The notes beneath the pieces are model-generated. The model saw nothing but the letters and a program-made list of their open reading frames with translations. It did not search any database and was not told the origin of the DNA. Both the position numbers and the translations under genes were made by a program. Shown here piece by piece: positions 1 to 8,878 of a stretch of 64,000 nucleotides of DNA. Origin of the DNA: Thermosynechococcus vestitus BP-1 (GTDB lineage Bacteria; Cyanobacteriota; Cyanobacteriia; Thermosynechococcales; Thermosynechococcaceae); contig NC_004113.1 in assembly GCF_000011345.1 (NCBI RefSeq), forward strand, positions 992,001 to 1,056,000, written 5' to 3'. The first letter of the stretch is position 1, and each line of letters opens with the position of its first letter.

Positions 1-57
1 CGGGCGGGTCTCATCAATACGCCGGGGCAGTTGTACTACTTGCTGCTGCGGCAATAG
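1..57 (+). CDS. C-terminal end of an unidentified protein (partial)
   Basis: An open frame enters from the left edge and stops at TAG (55-57), giving 18 residues that end in GQLYYLLLRQ. The gene on the opposite strand ends directly against it (stop complement at 58-60), a tight convergent arrangement. The piece is too short to assign to a family. It is called because the frame runs to the edge and no other gene explains these bases. Confidence 0.45.
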   Translation, partial: RAGLINTPGQLYYLLLRQ

Positions 58-1107
58 CTAGGGTTGCAGGGCAACTTTGATGACTTGGCGCGCCTTCATG
101 GCTTGGAGGACAGTTTCAATCTCCATGAGGGGGGCTTGACCACTAATGAGCTTCTCGAAGGGCAGTGTACCGCTGGCAATCAATTGCAGAGCCTGGCGGA
201 CAAAGGAGGGGGTGTTGTGAAAGACCCCCTTGAGGGTGAGTTCTTCGTAGTGGAGGCGTTCTGTATCCACGCGGATAGTGGTTTCCCGAGGACAACCGCC
301 AAAGAGGTTGATTGTGGCACCCGGCCGACCACAGGCGATCGCTGTTTCCCAGACTTCAGGAACCCCCGTGGCTTCAATGACAATGTCGGCCCCCCGTCCT
401 TCCGTCCAGTCTTTGACGACGGCGGGAATATCCCCGCACTGGTGATGATTGATGGTTTGCTCTGCCCCAAAGGTGGTGGCGATCGCTAGCCGCTGATTGG
501 AACCACCAAAGGCAAGCACCCGTGCCCCCTGCTGGGCCAGCACACCAACAAACATCAGACCAATGGCGCCATCCCCAAGGACAACGATTTGCGGTGGACT
601 CGGCCACGTTGCCACCATCGCGGGGTCAAAGCCAGAGCGGGCCACACCGTGGAGGACACAGGCGAGGGGTTCGGTCAGCGCCGCCAAAGCAAAGGGGAGG
701 GACTCTGGAATGGGCAAAAGGTTTTGGCGGACAATACTGGCGGGAAGTTTCAGATACTCGGCAAAGGTGCCATTGTTAAACTCCAGATGGGGACATAGGG
801 AAAAGGCCTGGCGCTGACAATAAAAACACTGGCCACAGGGGGCAGAATTATTGGCCACCACGCGATCGCCCACCTGCCATCCAGTCACACCGGCTCCCAG
901 GGCAACAATTTCGCCGGCGGCTTCATGGCCAAAGAGAATCGGCGGTGTCAGCATGCGGGCATGACCCCCCCGCCGCCATACCTTCAAGTCGGTGCCACAG
1001 GTGGTGGCAGCCCGTACCCGAATCACCACTTCCCCCGGCCCCGGCGTCGGATCGGGGACGGTTTCAATACGGACATCTTCTTTGCCGTAGAGCACTGCTG
1101 CTTTCAT
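58..1107 (-). CDS. zinc-dependent alcohol dehydrogenase (MDR superfamily)
   Basis: 349 residues starting at MKAAVLYG. The frame is open further upstream, but that extension runs into the end of mraY and has no family character. Visible MDR hallmarks: GHEAAGEI (catalytic-zinc Glu with its His), a CGQCFYCQRQ...C structural-zinc lobe near residues 75-90, and the Rossmann motif LGDGAIGL near residue 180. The pattern is that of threonine or sorbitol dehydrogenase-like enzymes that oxidise secondary alcohols with NAD(P). The substrate cannot be read from the sequence. It lies 16 bp downstream of mraY on the same strand and may be co-transcribed with it, with no obvious functional link. Confidence 0.85.
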   Translation of the reverse strand: MKAAVLYGKEDVRIETVPDPTPGPGEVVIRVRAATTCGTDLKVWRRGGHARMLTPPILFGHEAAGEIVALGAGVTGWQVGDRVVANNSAPCGQCFYCQRQAFSLCPHLEFNNGTFAEYLKLPASIVRQNLLPIPESLPFALAALTEPLACVLHGVARSGFDPAMVATWPSPPQIVVLGDGAIGLMFVGVLAQQGARVLAFGGSNQRLAIATTFGAEQTINHHQCGDIPAVVKDWTEGRGADIVIEATGVPEVWETAIACGRPGATINLFGGCPRETTIRVDTERLHYEELTLKGVFHNTPSFVRQALQLIASGTLPFEKLISGQAPLMEIETVLQAMKARQVIKVALQP

Positions 1108-1123
1108 TGCAGATCCCCATGGA

Positions 1124-2242
1124 TTAGGCCAACCATTGCAGGAGGACGCAGAGCAGTCCCAAGAGGGCCACGACCCCATAGAAGGTCCTCACTATCCGCA
1201 GTTCTGACCAGCCCCCCAGCTCAAAGTGATGGTGTAGAGGTGCCATGCGCAGCAGTCGCTTGCCCACGCCGTCGGGGCCTTTTGTTGCTTTGTAGTAGAG
1301 CACTTGGGCAATCACCGAGAGGGACTCCACAAAAAAAAGACCACTGACAATCAATAGTTCCCAGAGGTGGTGACTGGCCAAACCAATGCCCGCCAGCACT
1401 GCCCCAAGGGCCAGGGAACCTGTATCCCCCATAAACACCCGGGCCGGATGGTGATTGTGCCAAAGGAAGCCAAGGCAGGCGCCACTCATGACAACGGCCA
1501 GAATTTGCAAGTCGGGATAGGGGCTGAGAATGATGCCTAAAGTCAGTAGGGCGATCGCCCCAGTGCCACCGGCAAGACCATCGAGCCCATCGGTCAGATT
1601 CAGGGCATTCCCTTCCGCCATCGGCACAAAAATGGCTAAGGGGATGAAGGCCATCCCTAAGGGCCAGACCCAGCCCCAAGGAGCGGTCACAACCGTTGCC
1701 GTAGGATCACTAGCCACCAGCCAAGCACAAAACAGCGCCGCGCCAATGCCCTCAAGAAGCAGCCGCAGCCGTGCTGATAATCCTTTGTTGGATTGGCGCC
1801 GCAGAACTTGCCAGTCGTCCCACCAACCAATGGCGGCATACCACAGCACCAGGAGCGCGATCGCCCCCACAGTGGGCGACAGCTTCCCCTGAGCAAACCC
1901 CGTCCACAGGAACGCCAGCCCTAACCCCGTCGGCACAAAAAAGATTCCCCCCATTGTCGGCGTGCCCGATTTTTGCAGGTGAGATTGCGGGCCATCTTCG
2001 CGGATAATTTGCCCGGTTTTTAACCGCCGCAACAGGGGCACAACGGCCATCCCCAGAACCGCCACGAGGGCAAAACTCACCAACCAAGGCAGGGTTAAGG
2101 TTTGCAACGGCTGTTGCCAGTGGTTTGCTCCCGTATCGTAAGCAATAGTAACAATGAGGAGGCCAATCGCGAGAAGACGAAAAAGCCGCTGTCCTGCCCG
2201 CCAACGGGGTTCAATGGCGGCGGTGGTTTTGGTGGAGGGCAT
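1124..2242 (-). CDS. mraY: phospho-N-acetylmuramoyl-pentapeptide transferase MraY
   Basis: About 372 residues with roughly ten hydrophobic segments. MraY transfers phospho-MurNAc-pentapeptide from UDP to undecaprenyl phosphate, forming lipid I at the inner face of the plasma membrane. Diagnostic motifs are SGTPTMGG in the first cytoplasmic loop, the Asp-rich NLTDGLDGLAGG, and a C-terminal LHHHFEL. The ATG at 2242 is preferred. A GTG six codons upstream (2260) has a GGAG four bases before it and is an alternative. The N-terminal ~50 residues before the first conserved helix are longer than in E. coli, as is usual in cyanobacteria. Not in a mur/fts cluster here. Confidence 0.96.
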   Translation of the reverse strand: MPSTKTTAAIEPRWRAGQRLFRLLAIGLLIVTIAYDTGANHWQQPLQTLTLPWLVSFALVAVLGMAVVPLLRRLKTGQIIREDGPQSHLQKSGTPTMGGIFFVPTGLGLAFLWTGFAQGKLSPTVGAIALLVLWYAAIGWWDDWQVLRRQSNKGLSARLRLLLEGIGAALFCAWLVASDPTATVVTAPWGWVWPLGMAFIPLAIFVPMAEGNALNLTDGLDGLAGGTGAIALLTLGIILSPYPDLQILAVVMSGACLGFLWHNHHPARVFMGDTGSLALGAVLAGIGLASHHLWELLIVSGLFFVESLSVIAQVLYYKATKGPDGVGKRLLRMAPLHHHFELGGWSELRIVRTFYGVVALLGLLCVLLQWLA

Positions 2243-2290
2243 GGGGGGTCGCTCTAGCACATCACTCCGATGATAGAGGGGATCTGTGCC

Positions 2291-2539
2291 CTACTCCTCA
2301 AGCCCTAGGTCCTCTTCTTCGTCGTCGTAATCGCCAAAGGAGTCACCCACAAATTCCTCAATTTCACCCATATCATCGAGGGCGCTATCAATGATCGGGT
2401 CCGCCTCATTGGCGTCCCGGGCAATTAATCGACCCGTTTGCCGTAACCATTCCAAAATAGAGTGATCGGAACGACCCGCAGCAGTTAAGTTCTTTTGGGA
2501 AATGGGTTCTTCGTACAAAGAGGGGTTGTATAGGGTCAT
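2291..2539 (-). CDS. DUF3134 family small acidic protein
   Basis: 82 residues: MTLYNPSLYEEP..., then a conserved core SILEWLRQTGRLIAR, and a very acidic tail rich in Asp/Glu. This matches the cyanobacteria-specific DUF3134 family, whose function is unknown. The start at 2539 is chosen because family members begin around NPSL; a TTG-initiated extension of 11 residues to 2572 is open but lacks family character. It lies 48 bp upstream of mraY on the same strand. Confidence 0.75.
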   Translation of the reverse strand: MTLYNPSLYEEPISQKNLTAAGRSDHSILEWLRQTGRLIARDANEADPIIDSALDDMGEIEEFVGDSFGDYDDEEEDLGLEE

Positions 2540-3037
2540 AGGGGTAGGGTGAACAGTATTGGGATAGTCCAACCTTTTAGTGTAACGTTTGCCCCAGGGA
2601 ATGTAAATCTGCCCGTTGTGGCGATCGCGCCAAGGGCCTACTCAGGCAGGGGCAAGGAGCCAAAAGAGGGATCGCAAAAAGACTCTCCTGAAGCCAAGGT
2701 GATCGAGTTGAGTGCCTTCAAGCAAGGGGATTGATATTTCTGTTGGCAGGGCGATGTCTGGCGATCGCCCCCGGCACTAGAAGGTCAAACACGGCCGAGG
2801 AGAAACACCCTTGACCACTTACGCTACAATAAACCCTGATGTTCTTGGAGATTGGAGACAGCAACATCCCCTCAATAAGACATTGGCAGAAAAGGCAATT
2901 GATGAATGAAGACCACACCGCAGATAGGCCGCATTTGCCCTGATCCTATCCTGGCCAAGCAGCAGGCAACCCAGACGCCGCCCAAAAACCACCCCTGAAG
3001 ACCCCAGACAAAAGCAGTGCCAGTGTAGCGTTGAACC
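2540..3037 (+). other. intergenic stretch before the accessory block
   Basis: About 500 bp without a convincing gene. It contains several HIP1 octamers (for example around 2630 and 2760) and a possible -10 hexamer TACAAT at 2825-2830, without a good -35 at 17 bp. Short open frames exist (for example 2549-2734), but none shows family character or a ribosome-binding site. It probably carries the promoter and leader of the block that begins at 3038. Confidence 0.4.
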
Positions 3038-5476
3038 GTGACCTCGCCCCTTTCCAGTGCGACCTTGAACCAACTGACCCCATTGCTGGGTAGCCTAGCT
3101 CGGCTGGTCGCCCGCGGCTCACCCCTCAACAACCAGCAGTTGCAGACCCTCCTCCTGGGCGTTGATCTGCAACAAGACCCCGCCGCCCTAGCGGAACTCC
3201 AGCGCTGGGGACAATTGCTGACACAACTGCACCAGAACCCCTCCGAGGACAACCGCCACGCCACCGTAGAAGCCTTAATGCTGCGCGGCCTAGGGGAAGC
3301 TGCGGTATTACTGGCCGTGGACACCGTTGCCGGCCGAGCCACCGAAACAGCTCCCCCCTCATCCCAAAGCCAACGTCTGAGGGCGAGCGTGGCCAGGTTA
3401 GACCTAGGAATGCTTGCCCCCGGCCAGAGGGCAACAGCCGAGTTTGAAGTGACCGGGGGCCCTGGGCAAATCGTCGTCGAGAGCAGCCAAGTGCAGGTGA
3501 GCCCCCAACAGTTCGGAGCCGGGACCACCCGCATCCAGGTGGTAGTGAAGCCCCTGAGGTCTGGCGTCGTGTGGACACCGCTGCGGCTAGTGACAGCCAG
3601 GGAGACCCTAGAGGTGCCGCTAGTGGTGCAGTGGTCAGATTTCCAGACGGCACCGGCAGGCCTGGTGGTTGCCCCCGATGGCAGCGGTGACTTTCGCACG
3701 CTGGCAGAAGCAGTACGGAGCGTCTCAGCCGGCACCACCCTCTACCTGAAGGCCGGCACACATCGCCTGGAGCATCCCTTGACCATTGATAAGGCGCTCA
3801 CACTGATCGGGGAGGGCATGGAAACCACCCGCATCGTTTGTGGGGGCGAAGGGTGGGTTGTGAAGTTTGCAGGGGAGGGGCTGTTCAGTGCCAGCGACAT
3901 TGCCTTTGTGCACGAAGGCAGCCACTGGGCCGATGTGGTTGAGGTGAATAGGGGTGAGATATCCTTTGTGCACTGCCGCTTCAGCGGTGGCGTGCGGGAC
4001 AAGGACAATGAGCGTGGTGGGGATGGCCTGTGGCTAGGTGGAACCGTCACAGGACTGGTGAGCAACTGCCAGGCCACGGGAAATCAGTGGGTAGGCATCC
4101 GGGTCTGCGAGCAGGCGCAACCAACCCTGGAGGGCAACACCTGCCAGGGGAACAACTTGTGCGGCATCGCCTACTTTGGTAATGCAGGGGGCATCGCTCG
4201 CCAGAACACCTGCAGCGGCAATGAGCAGCGCGGCATTCTTGTGGGCGAGCAGGCACAACCAACCCTGGAGGGCAACACCTGCCAGGGGAACAAGGGGAGC
4301 GGCATCGCTTACGGTGGCAGGGCAGGGGGCGTGGCTCGCCAGAATACCTGCAGCGGCAATGAGGACCATGGCATCTATGTGGACAAGCAGGCGCAACCAA
4401 CCCTGGAGGGCAACACCTGCCAGGGGAACAAGTTGAACGGCATCGCCTACTTTGGTAGTGCAGGGGGCATCGCTCGCCAGAACACCTGCAGCGGCAATGA
4501 GTACTATGGCATCTATGTGGGCGAGCAGGCGCAGCCAACCCTGGAGGGCAACACCTGCCAGGGGAACAAGTTGTGCGGCATCGCCTACGTTGGCAGTGCA
4601 GCGGGCATCGCTCGCCAGAATACCTGCAGCGACAATGGATGCGGCATTGTTGTGGGCGAGCAGGCACAACCAACCCTGGAGGGCAACACCTGCCAGGGGA
4701 ACAAGCAGTGCGGCATCGCCTACGTTGACAGTGCAGGGGGCATCGCTCGCCAGAACACCTGCAGCGGCAACGAGTACCATGGCATCGAGTTGGGCCAGCA
4801 AGCGCAGCCAACCCTGGAGGTCAACACCTGCAAGGGGAACAAGCAAAGCGGCATCGCCTACTTTGGTAGTGCAGGGGGCATCGCCCGCCAGAACACCTGC
4901 AGCGACAATGAGTATCGTGGCATCGAGTTGGGCGAGCAGGCGCGGCCAACCCTGGAGGGCAACACCTGCCAGGGGAACAAGAGGAGCGGCATCCTCTACG
5001 CTGGCAGTGCAGGGGGCATAGCTCGCCAGAATACCTGCAGCGGCAATGAGTACCAGGGCATCTATGTGGGCCAGCAGGCGCAACCAACCCTGGAGGGCAA
5101 CACCTGCCAGGGGAACAAGGGGAGCGGCATCGCTTACGGTGGCAGGGCAGGGGGCGTGGCTCGCCAGAATACCTGCAGCGGCAATGAGGACCATGGCATC
5201 TATGTGGACAAGCAGGCGCAACCAACCCTGGAGGGCAACACCTGCCAGGGGAACAAACAGGTTGGTATAGGCTACTTTGGCAGTGCAGGGGGCATCGCTC
5301 GCCAGAACACCTGCAGCGGTAATGGGGACGCTGGCATCTATGTGGGCTGGCAGGCGCGGCCAACCCTGGAGGACAACACCTGCCAAGGGAACAGGGGGGG
5401 GACAGTGAACGATATGCGACTTCTTTTCAAGAATCCGCTTACCTATCTGATGACCTTACTCAACGGGAACACGTAG
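3038..5476 (+). CDS. right-handed beta-helix repeat protein, start of the TerY-P-like block
   Basis: 812 residues beginning at a GTG; no in-frame ATG is available nearby. Three parts are visible. Residues ~1-105 are a helical region with no recognised family. Residues ~110-205 are a beta-rich, Ig-like segment. From ~207 a pectin-methylesterase/NosD-like start (APDGSGDFRTLAEAV) leads into a long parallel beta-helix. Residues ~358-786 are nine complete and one partial 46-residue repeats, each with two coils built on N-T-C-x-G-N and Q-N-T-C-S-x-N. No signal peptide or membrane segment is seen, so it is probably cytosolic despite resembling extracellular carbohydrate-active folds. No pectinase catalytic site could be pointed to. 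Inferred role: scaffold or ligand-binding partner of the three downstream genes. Cysteine ladders inside the helix are likely structural. Confidence 0.8.
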   Translation: MTSPLSSATLNQLTPLLGSLARLVARGSPLNNQQLQTLLLGVDLQQDPAALAELQRWGQLLTQLHQNPSEDNRHATVEALMLRGLGEAAVLLAVDTVAGRATETAPPSSQSQRLRASVARLDLGMLAPGQRATAEFEVTGGPGQIVVESSQVQVSPQQFGAGTTRIQVVVKPLRSGVVWTPLRLVTARETLEVPLVVQWSDFQTAPAGLVVAPDGSGDFRTLAEAVRSVSAGTTLYLKAGTHRLEHPLTIDKALTLIGEGMETTRIVCGGEGWVVKFAGEGLFSASDIAFVHEGSHWADVVEVNRGEISFVHCRFSGGVRDKDNERGGDGLWLGGTVTGLVSNCQATGNQWVGIRVCEQAQPTLEGNTCQGNNLCGIAYFGNAGGIARQNTCSGNEQRGILVGEQAQPTLEGNTCQGNKGSGIAYGGRAGGVARQNTCSGNEDHGIYVDKQAQPTLEGNTCQGNKLNGIAYFGSAGGIARQNTCSGNEYYGIYVGEQAQPTLEGNTCQGNKLCGIAYVGSAAGIARQNTCSDNGCGIVVGEQAQPTLEGNTCQGNKQCGIAYVDSAGGIARQNTCSGNEYHGIELGQQAQPTLEVNTCKGNKQSGIAYFGSAGGIARQNTCSDNEYRGIELGEQARPTLEGNTCQGNKRSGILYAGSAGGIARQNTCSGNEYQGIYVGQQAQPTLEGNTCQGNKGSGIAYGGRAGGVARQNTCSGNEDHGIYVDKQAQPTLEGNTCQGNKQVGIGYFGSAGGIARQNTCSGNGDAGIYVGWQARPTLEDNTCQGNRGGTVNDMRLLFKNPLTYLMTLLNGNT
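4109..5396 (+). repeat. 138-bp coding tandem repeat array (46-residue beta-helix unit)
   Basis: Nine full units and a tenth partial one, each encoding a variant of QAQPTLEGNTCQGN followed by GIAY-G-AGGIARQNTCSGNE-GI-VG. The fourth unit is one codon shorter. Units differ mainly at solvent-exposed-type positions such as the two residues after QGNK and the two after SGNE. A 176-bp block is identical at 4256-4431 and 5081-5256, six units apart, which indicates recent duplication or gene conversion. Confidence 0.95.
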
Positions 5477-5576
5477 GGGGAGGTGAACGAGATGCGGCGT
5501 TGACCTCTGAATTGCCAGTCGGGTTGGTGTTATTTAGTTTTGCTAGAAACTCACATCACTGATCAGGAGCTAGAGA

Positions 5577-6302
5577 ATGACTATCCAAAGTAATGTCCCC
5601 GAATGGGCTAATGTTGAAGTACCTGGCGGTGAACGCCACCTGCCGGTTTACCTGCTGCTGGATACCTCCAGTAGCATGGAGGGGGCGCCGATCGAGTCGC
5701 TGCACCAGGGGCTAGAGCAATTCCAGCGCGAAGTTTCCAGTGATCAGTTTGCCCGCGACATAGTCAAGGTGGGAGTCATCACCTTTGCCAGCGACGCCCA
5801 ATTGGTCACCGGCGGGCTGGTGCCTATCTCCGATTTCCAGCCGCCCATGCTCACGGCCTCAGGGGTGACTCGTTTGGATCTGGCCTTTACAGTGCTGTTA
5901 GAGTCCATCGATCGCGATGTAGTCAGACCCGTCAAAGGCGGGCAGAAAGGGGATTGGAAACCGGCGGTCTTTGTCCTGACCGATGGTCGGCCAACGGATC
6001 GGCACGGCATTGCCACCGACGAGCTATGGCGACCTGCGCGAGACGCGCTTGTCAATCGTCCCAAGGGAGAGATCAAACCCAGCGTCATCGTGGCTGTTGG
6101 CTGTGGCCCCCATGTGGACGATGACACCCTCAAGGCCATCAGCACTGGCACAGCCTTCAAAATGGGCACCAGCGAAGCGGCCTTTGTTGCTCTCTTTCAA
6201 TACCTTTCCCAAAGCCTCACCACTTCAACCCAGCTCGGCGGCAATATGGAAGACCCCTTTGCAAACGCGCAGCCCTCTTCCGAGCTCATCCGTATTCCTT
6301 GA
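5577..6302 (+). CDS. VWA domain protein, TerY-like
   Basis: 241 residues, almost entirely one von Willebrand factor A domain. The metal-ion-dependent adhesion site is present: DTSSSM at residues 29-34, a Thr in SGVTRLD, and the Asp of LTDGRPTD. The family is TerY, the cytosolic VWA protein found in tellurite/stress-response neighbourhoods. It is preceded by an AGGAG ribosome-binding site about nine bases upstream and followed 10 bp later by the PP2C gene. Known from comparative genomics (Anantharaman, Iyer and Aravind): TerY, a PP2C phosphatase and a kinase form a conserved 'TerY-P triad'. The order here is exactly that. Target proteins are unknown. Confidence 0.88.
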   Translation: MTIQSNVPEWANVEVPGGERHLPVYLLLDTSSSMEGAPIESLHQGLEQFQREVSSDQFARDIVKVGVITFASDAQLVTGGLVPISDFQPPMLTASGVTRLDLAFTVLLESIDRDVVRPVKGGQKGDWKPAVFVLTDGRPTDRHGIATDELWRPARDALVNRPKGEIKPSVIVAVGCGPHVDDDTLKAISTGTAFKMGTSEAAFVALFQYLSQSLTTSTQLGGNMEDPFANAQPSSELIRIP

Positions 6303-6312
6303 GAGGGGTACC

Positions 6313-7524
6313 ATGCTCACTGGTTTTGTCATTGGCGATCGCGGCCTGGGCACCTCAGGAGACACGCACCCACCGTTGATGATGGCGCACGCTAGGGCCG
6401 GGTCTTATCTGGTGGTGGGGGCCAGTGCCATTGGCCAGATGCACCGGGCGCGCAATGCTGCTCGTGAGGATGCCTTTATTATCCGCTCAGCCGGACCCTG
6501 GCTAGCAGTGGCGGTAGCGGATGGCGTCGGCTCGCGTCCGCATTCCCGTTACGCTGCTACCTATGTGGTTGAGGCCCTGAGCGCGATGTTGCTGCGCCCA
6601 CTCATCCCTCTACCAAGCGCAATACTGCCAAACCCACTAGATACGCCGGATTCGCCATCCTCGTCCCCCAAATTCGGCAATTTAGCTGCGCCTTCCGAAG
6701 AGGGAAGGCCCGATCGGGGGCAGGCCTTGGTCGCAGCTCTGGAGCATTGGACTGAGAGTGTGAGGGAACCATTGCAGCCCCTGCCAAACTTTCAGCAGGC
6801 CGTCTCTATTGGCTGGTGGCTTCCTGAGAACCAAACGCAACCTGCTGCGGTTCCTCAGACCCATCCATCTCAGAACCCTACAACCTGCTGCGTCAACTCC
6901 GATGGCGAGGGGTCCGACATACCCGCCGATATCTCCCACGACGCCACAGATGACTGTCATCTGTTAGAGATTGTGAAGAAGGCTTTTACCAACACCCATC
7001 TCGGTTTGCGCGAACATGCGCGGAGCCTGAATCTGCAACTAGAAGATCTCAGTTGTACCGCCCTGGGCTTGCTCCTGAATGTAAAAACTGGCACAGTCGC
7101 CGTCGGTCAGGTTGGAGACGGGGCTATCCTGGGCCTGACATCTCAGGGAAAGGTACGGGAACTGGTTTCGCCGCCTAGTGATTCCCCCCATGATACCTAT
7201 ACATTGAATCACCCCAATTTTGAGCATTACCTAGTTCGAGGGGTCATTGCCCATGCTGCAGTAGATCCATTTGTGGCTTTTTATGTCATGACCGACGGTC
7301 TTGCAGAGGATCTACTCTATTGTTCCGAGAAGAACGCACTGGCGGATTGGGCACAGACAGTGGACCAAAAGTTGCATGCCTCCCCCAGCCCCACCCAGGC
7401 GGCTGCTGCTATGTTGACTTGGTTGGCGACTTACGTGGTTCAAGGAAGCTGGGATGACCGTACCTTGGTCGTGATCACCCAAAGGGAGAGAACCGATGGC
7501 AACTGTCAGCCTGTTGCCGAATAG
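6313..7524 (+). CDS. PP2C-family serine/threonine phosphatase of the TerY-P triad
   Basis: 403 residues. The ATG at 6313 follows GAGAGGGG; the open frame upstream merely overlaps the VWA gene. PP2C metal-binding motifs are in order: AREDAF (~residue 54), VADGVGSRPHSRYAA (~75), QVGDGAI, VMTDGLAEDL and a final GSWDDRT. Between the second and third motifs sits an insert of about 130 residues rich in Pro and Ser (residues ~100-215), unusual for the family, probably a flexible linker or target-binding region. Its stop codon lies inside the next gene (29-bp overlap), so the two are translated from one message. Predicted to reverse phosphorylation by the neighbouring kinase. Confidence 0.88.
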   Translation: MLTGFVIGDRGLGTSGDTHPPLMMAHARAGSYLVVGASAIGQMHRARNAAREDAFIIRSAGPWLAVAVADGVGSRPHSRYAATYVVEALSAMLLRPLIPLPSAILPNPLDTPDSPSSSPKFGNLAAPSEEGRPDRGQALVAALEHWTESVREPLQPLPNFQQAVSIGWWLPENQTQPAAVPQTHPSQNPTTCCVNSDGEGSDIPADISHDATDDCHLLEIVKKAFTNTHLGLREHARSLNLQLEDLSCTALGLLLNVKTGTVAVGQVGDGAILGLTSQGKVRELVSPPSDSPHDTYTLNHPNFEHYLVRGVIAHAAVDPFVAFYVMTDGLAEDLLYCSEKNALADWAQTVDQKLHASPSPTQAAAAMLTWLATYVVQGSWDDRTLVVITQRERTDGNCQPVAE

Positions 7525-8878
7525 CCGAGGGCTACCCAGTGACTTGACGATCAATGACCAGGAGGTCCATCGTGGCGGTGAGGGAAGCATCTTTTTCACG
7601 GTTGATGCTCAGTATGTGGTTAAGATCTACCATCGCCCTGCACCAGATAAACAGCAACTCCTCCAGCATGTCCTTGACCTAGGGCGCAACCTGGGCGAGG
7701 ATGAGCAGTTCCTGGCCTGGCCCCTGGGCATTGTGGACCAGTTGAATGGCCAGACCAAAGTGGGCGTGGTCACCCGGCGTGTGCCTGCTTCGCATGTTCC
7801 TCTTTACAAGTTGATCTACAGCCCCCTAGACGCTATGGAGCAGTTCCACCAGGGACGAACCTGGCTGGAATACCTCAAGATGGCCCGGGGCACGGCCGCG
7901 GCGGTGCGCACCATTCATGGCAAAGGGATGGCCCATGCCGATATTCATCTGAAGAACTTTCTGGCTGACCCCATATCCGGCGAGGTAGTGTTAATTGACC
8001 TGGACGGCCTGGTGGTCAAAGGCTTCCTGCCTCCCCAGGTCAAGGGGATGGTCGGTTTCATCGCCCCAGAGGTGATGATGGGCAAAGCACAGCCGGATCA
8101 GTCGAGCGATCGCCACAGTCTTGCGGTGTTGGTGCTCTGGATTCTGCTGCTGCGCAATGTAATGCTGACCCAGACGTGCTACGACCCGGACGATGAGAAG
8201 CACGATGATGAACTCGGTTACGGCCAGTACGCCTGCTTCAGTGAGCATCCCAATGATCGGCGCAACTGGATCCCGCGGATCGGGACGCCCTTCTTTCGCA
8301 GAGGCGCACTGTCTTACCGCACCCTGACGCCCAAACTACAGGAATTGACCGAGCGTGCCTTGATCCACGGCCTCCACGATCCCCCGCAACGGCCTCAAGC
8401 CCTTGAGTGGGAGCGGGCACTGGCTGAAGCCTATGACTTGCTGATCAGTTGTCCAACCTGTCGCCAGTCCTTCTTCTATCCCTACTGGTTGCAGCCACCC
8501 CGGCGTCGCCAATGTCCGTTCTGTGGTGCTAGTGTTCAGCCGCCTTTTCCCGCTGTGCTGCAGCTGATGGAGTCTCGCGCCAGAGGTACCTATGTGCCTG
8601 TCCGCATGATTGTGCTTTACCATGGCCTGCCGATCTTTGCTGACATTGCCGAGCCCGGGCGCCTACCGCCCTTTACTCGCCGGGGTACCCCGCTTCTCGG
8701 CCAGGTCGTTTGGGATGCCAAAGCGGGAGTGCATCGTCTGCTGAATAACAGTGATACCCCCTGGCAGATGCTCGCCGGTGGGACGGGCATGGTGCGTCGC
8801 GGGGCATCGGTGGTCTTGCGTCCCGGCCTGCTGCTGAGCTTCGGCGACGGCAGGCGATTGGTGCGGGTCATTGAGTGA
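7496..8878 (+). CDS. protein-kinase-fold protein with zinc ribbon, TerY-P triad
   Basis: 460 residues. ATG at 7496 follows AAAGGGAGAG and overlaps the PP2C gene by 29 bp. The kinase fold occupies residues ~15-310: glycine loop RGGEGSIF, Lys in VVKIYH, catalytic loop HADIHLKNF (Ala replaces the Arg of HRD), metal site LIDLDG (DLD instead of DFG) and GFIAPE in place of the APE motif. A four-cysteine ribbon follows (C319-x2-C322-x17-C340-x2-C343). Residues ~350-460 form a beta-rich tail that could be FHA-like. Such variant catalytic residues are common in atypical kinases, so activity is likely but not certain. It ends the block; no terminator is evident before 9117. Confidence 0.85.
   Translation: MATVSLLPNSRGLPSDLTINDQEVHRGGEGSIFFTVDAQYVVKIYHRPAPDKQQLLQHVLDLGRNLGEDEQFLAWPLGIVDQLNGQTKVGVVTRRVPASHVPLYKLIYSPLDAMEQFHQGRTWLEYLKMARGTAAAVRTIHGKGMAHADIHLKNFLADPISGEVVLIDLDGLVVKGFLPPQVKGMVGFIAPEVMMGKAQPDQSSDRHSLAVLVLWILLLRNVMLTQTCYDPDDEKHDDELGYGQYACFSEHPNDRRNWIPRIGTPFFRRGALSYRTLTPKLQELTERALIHGLHDPPQRPQALEWERALAEAYDLLISCPTCRQSFFYPYWLQPPRRRQCPFCGASVQPPFPAVLQLMESRARGTYVPVRMIVLYHGLPIFADIAEPGRLPPFTRRGTPLLGQVVWDAKAGVHRLLNNSDTPWQMLAGGTGMVRRGASVVLRPGLLLSFGDGRRLVRVIE

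Noticed and set aside
4034-5386. 450-codon open frame antisense to the beta-helix repeats, plus several in other frames
   Set aside because: They follow the 138-bp periodicity of the sense gene and merely reflect repeated codons; no start signal or family character.
4109-5396. Regular repeats resembling a CRISPR array
   Set aside because: Unit length is 138 bp with no unique spacers; the repeats encode a continuous beta-helix.
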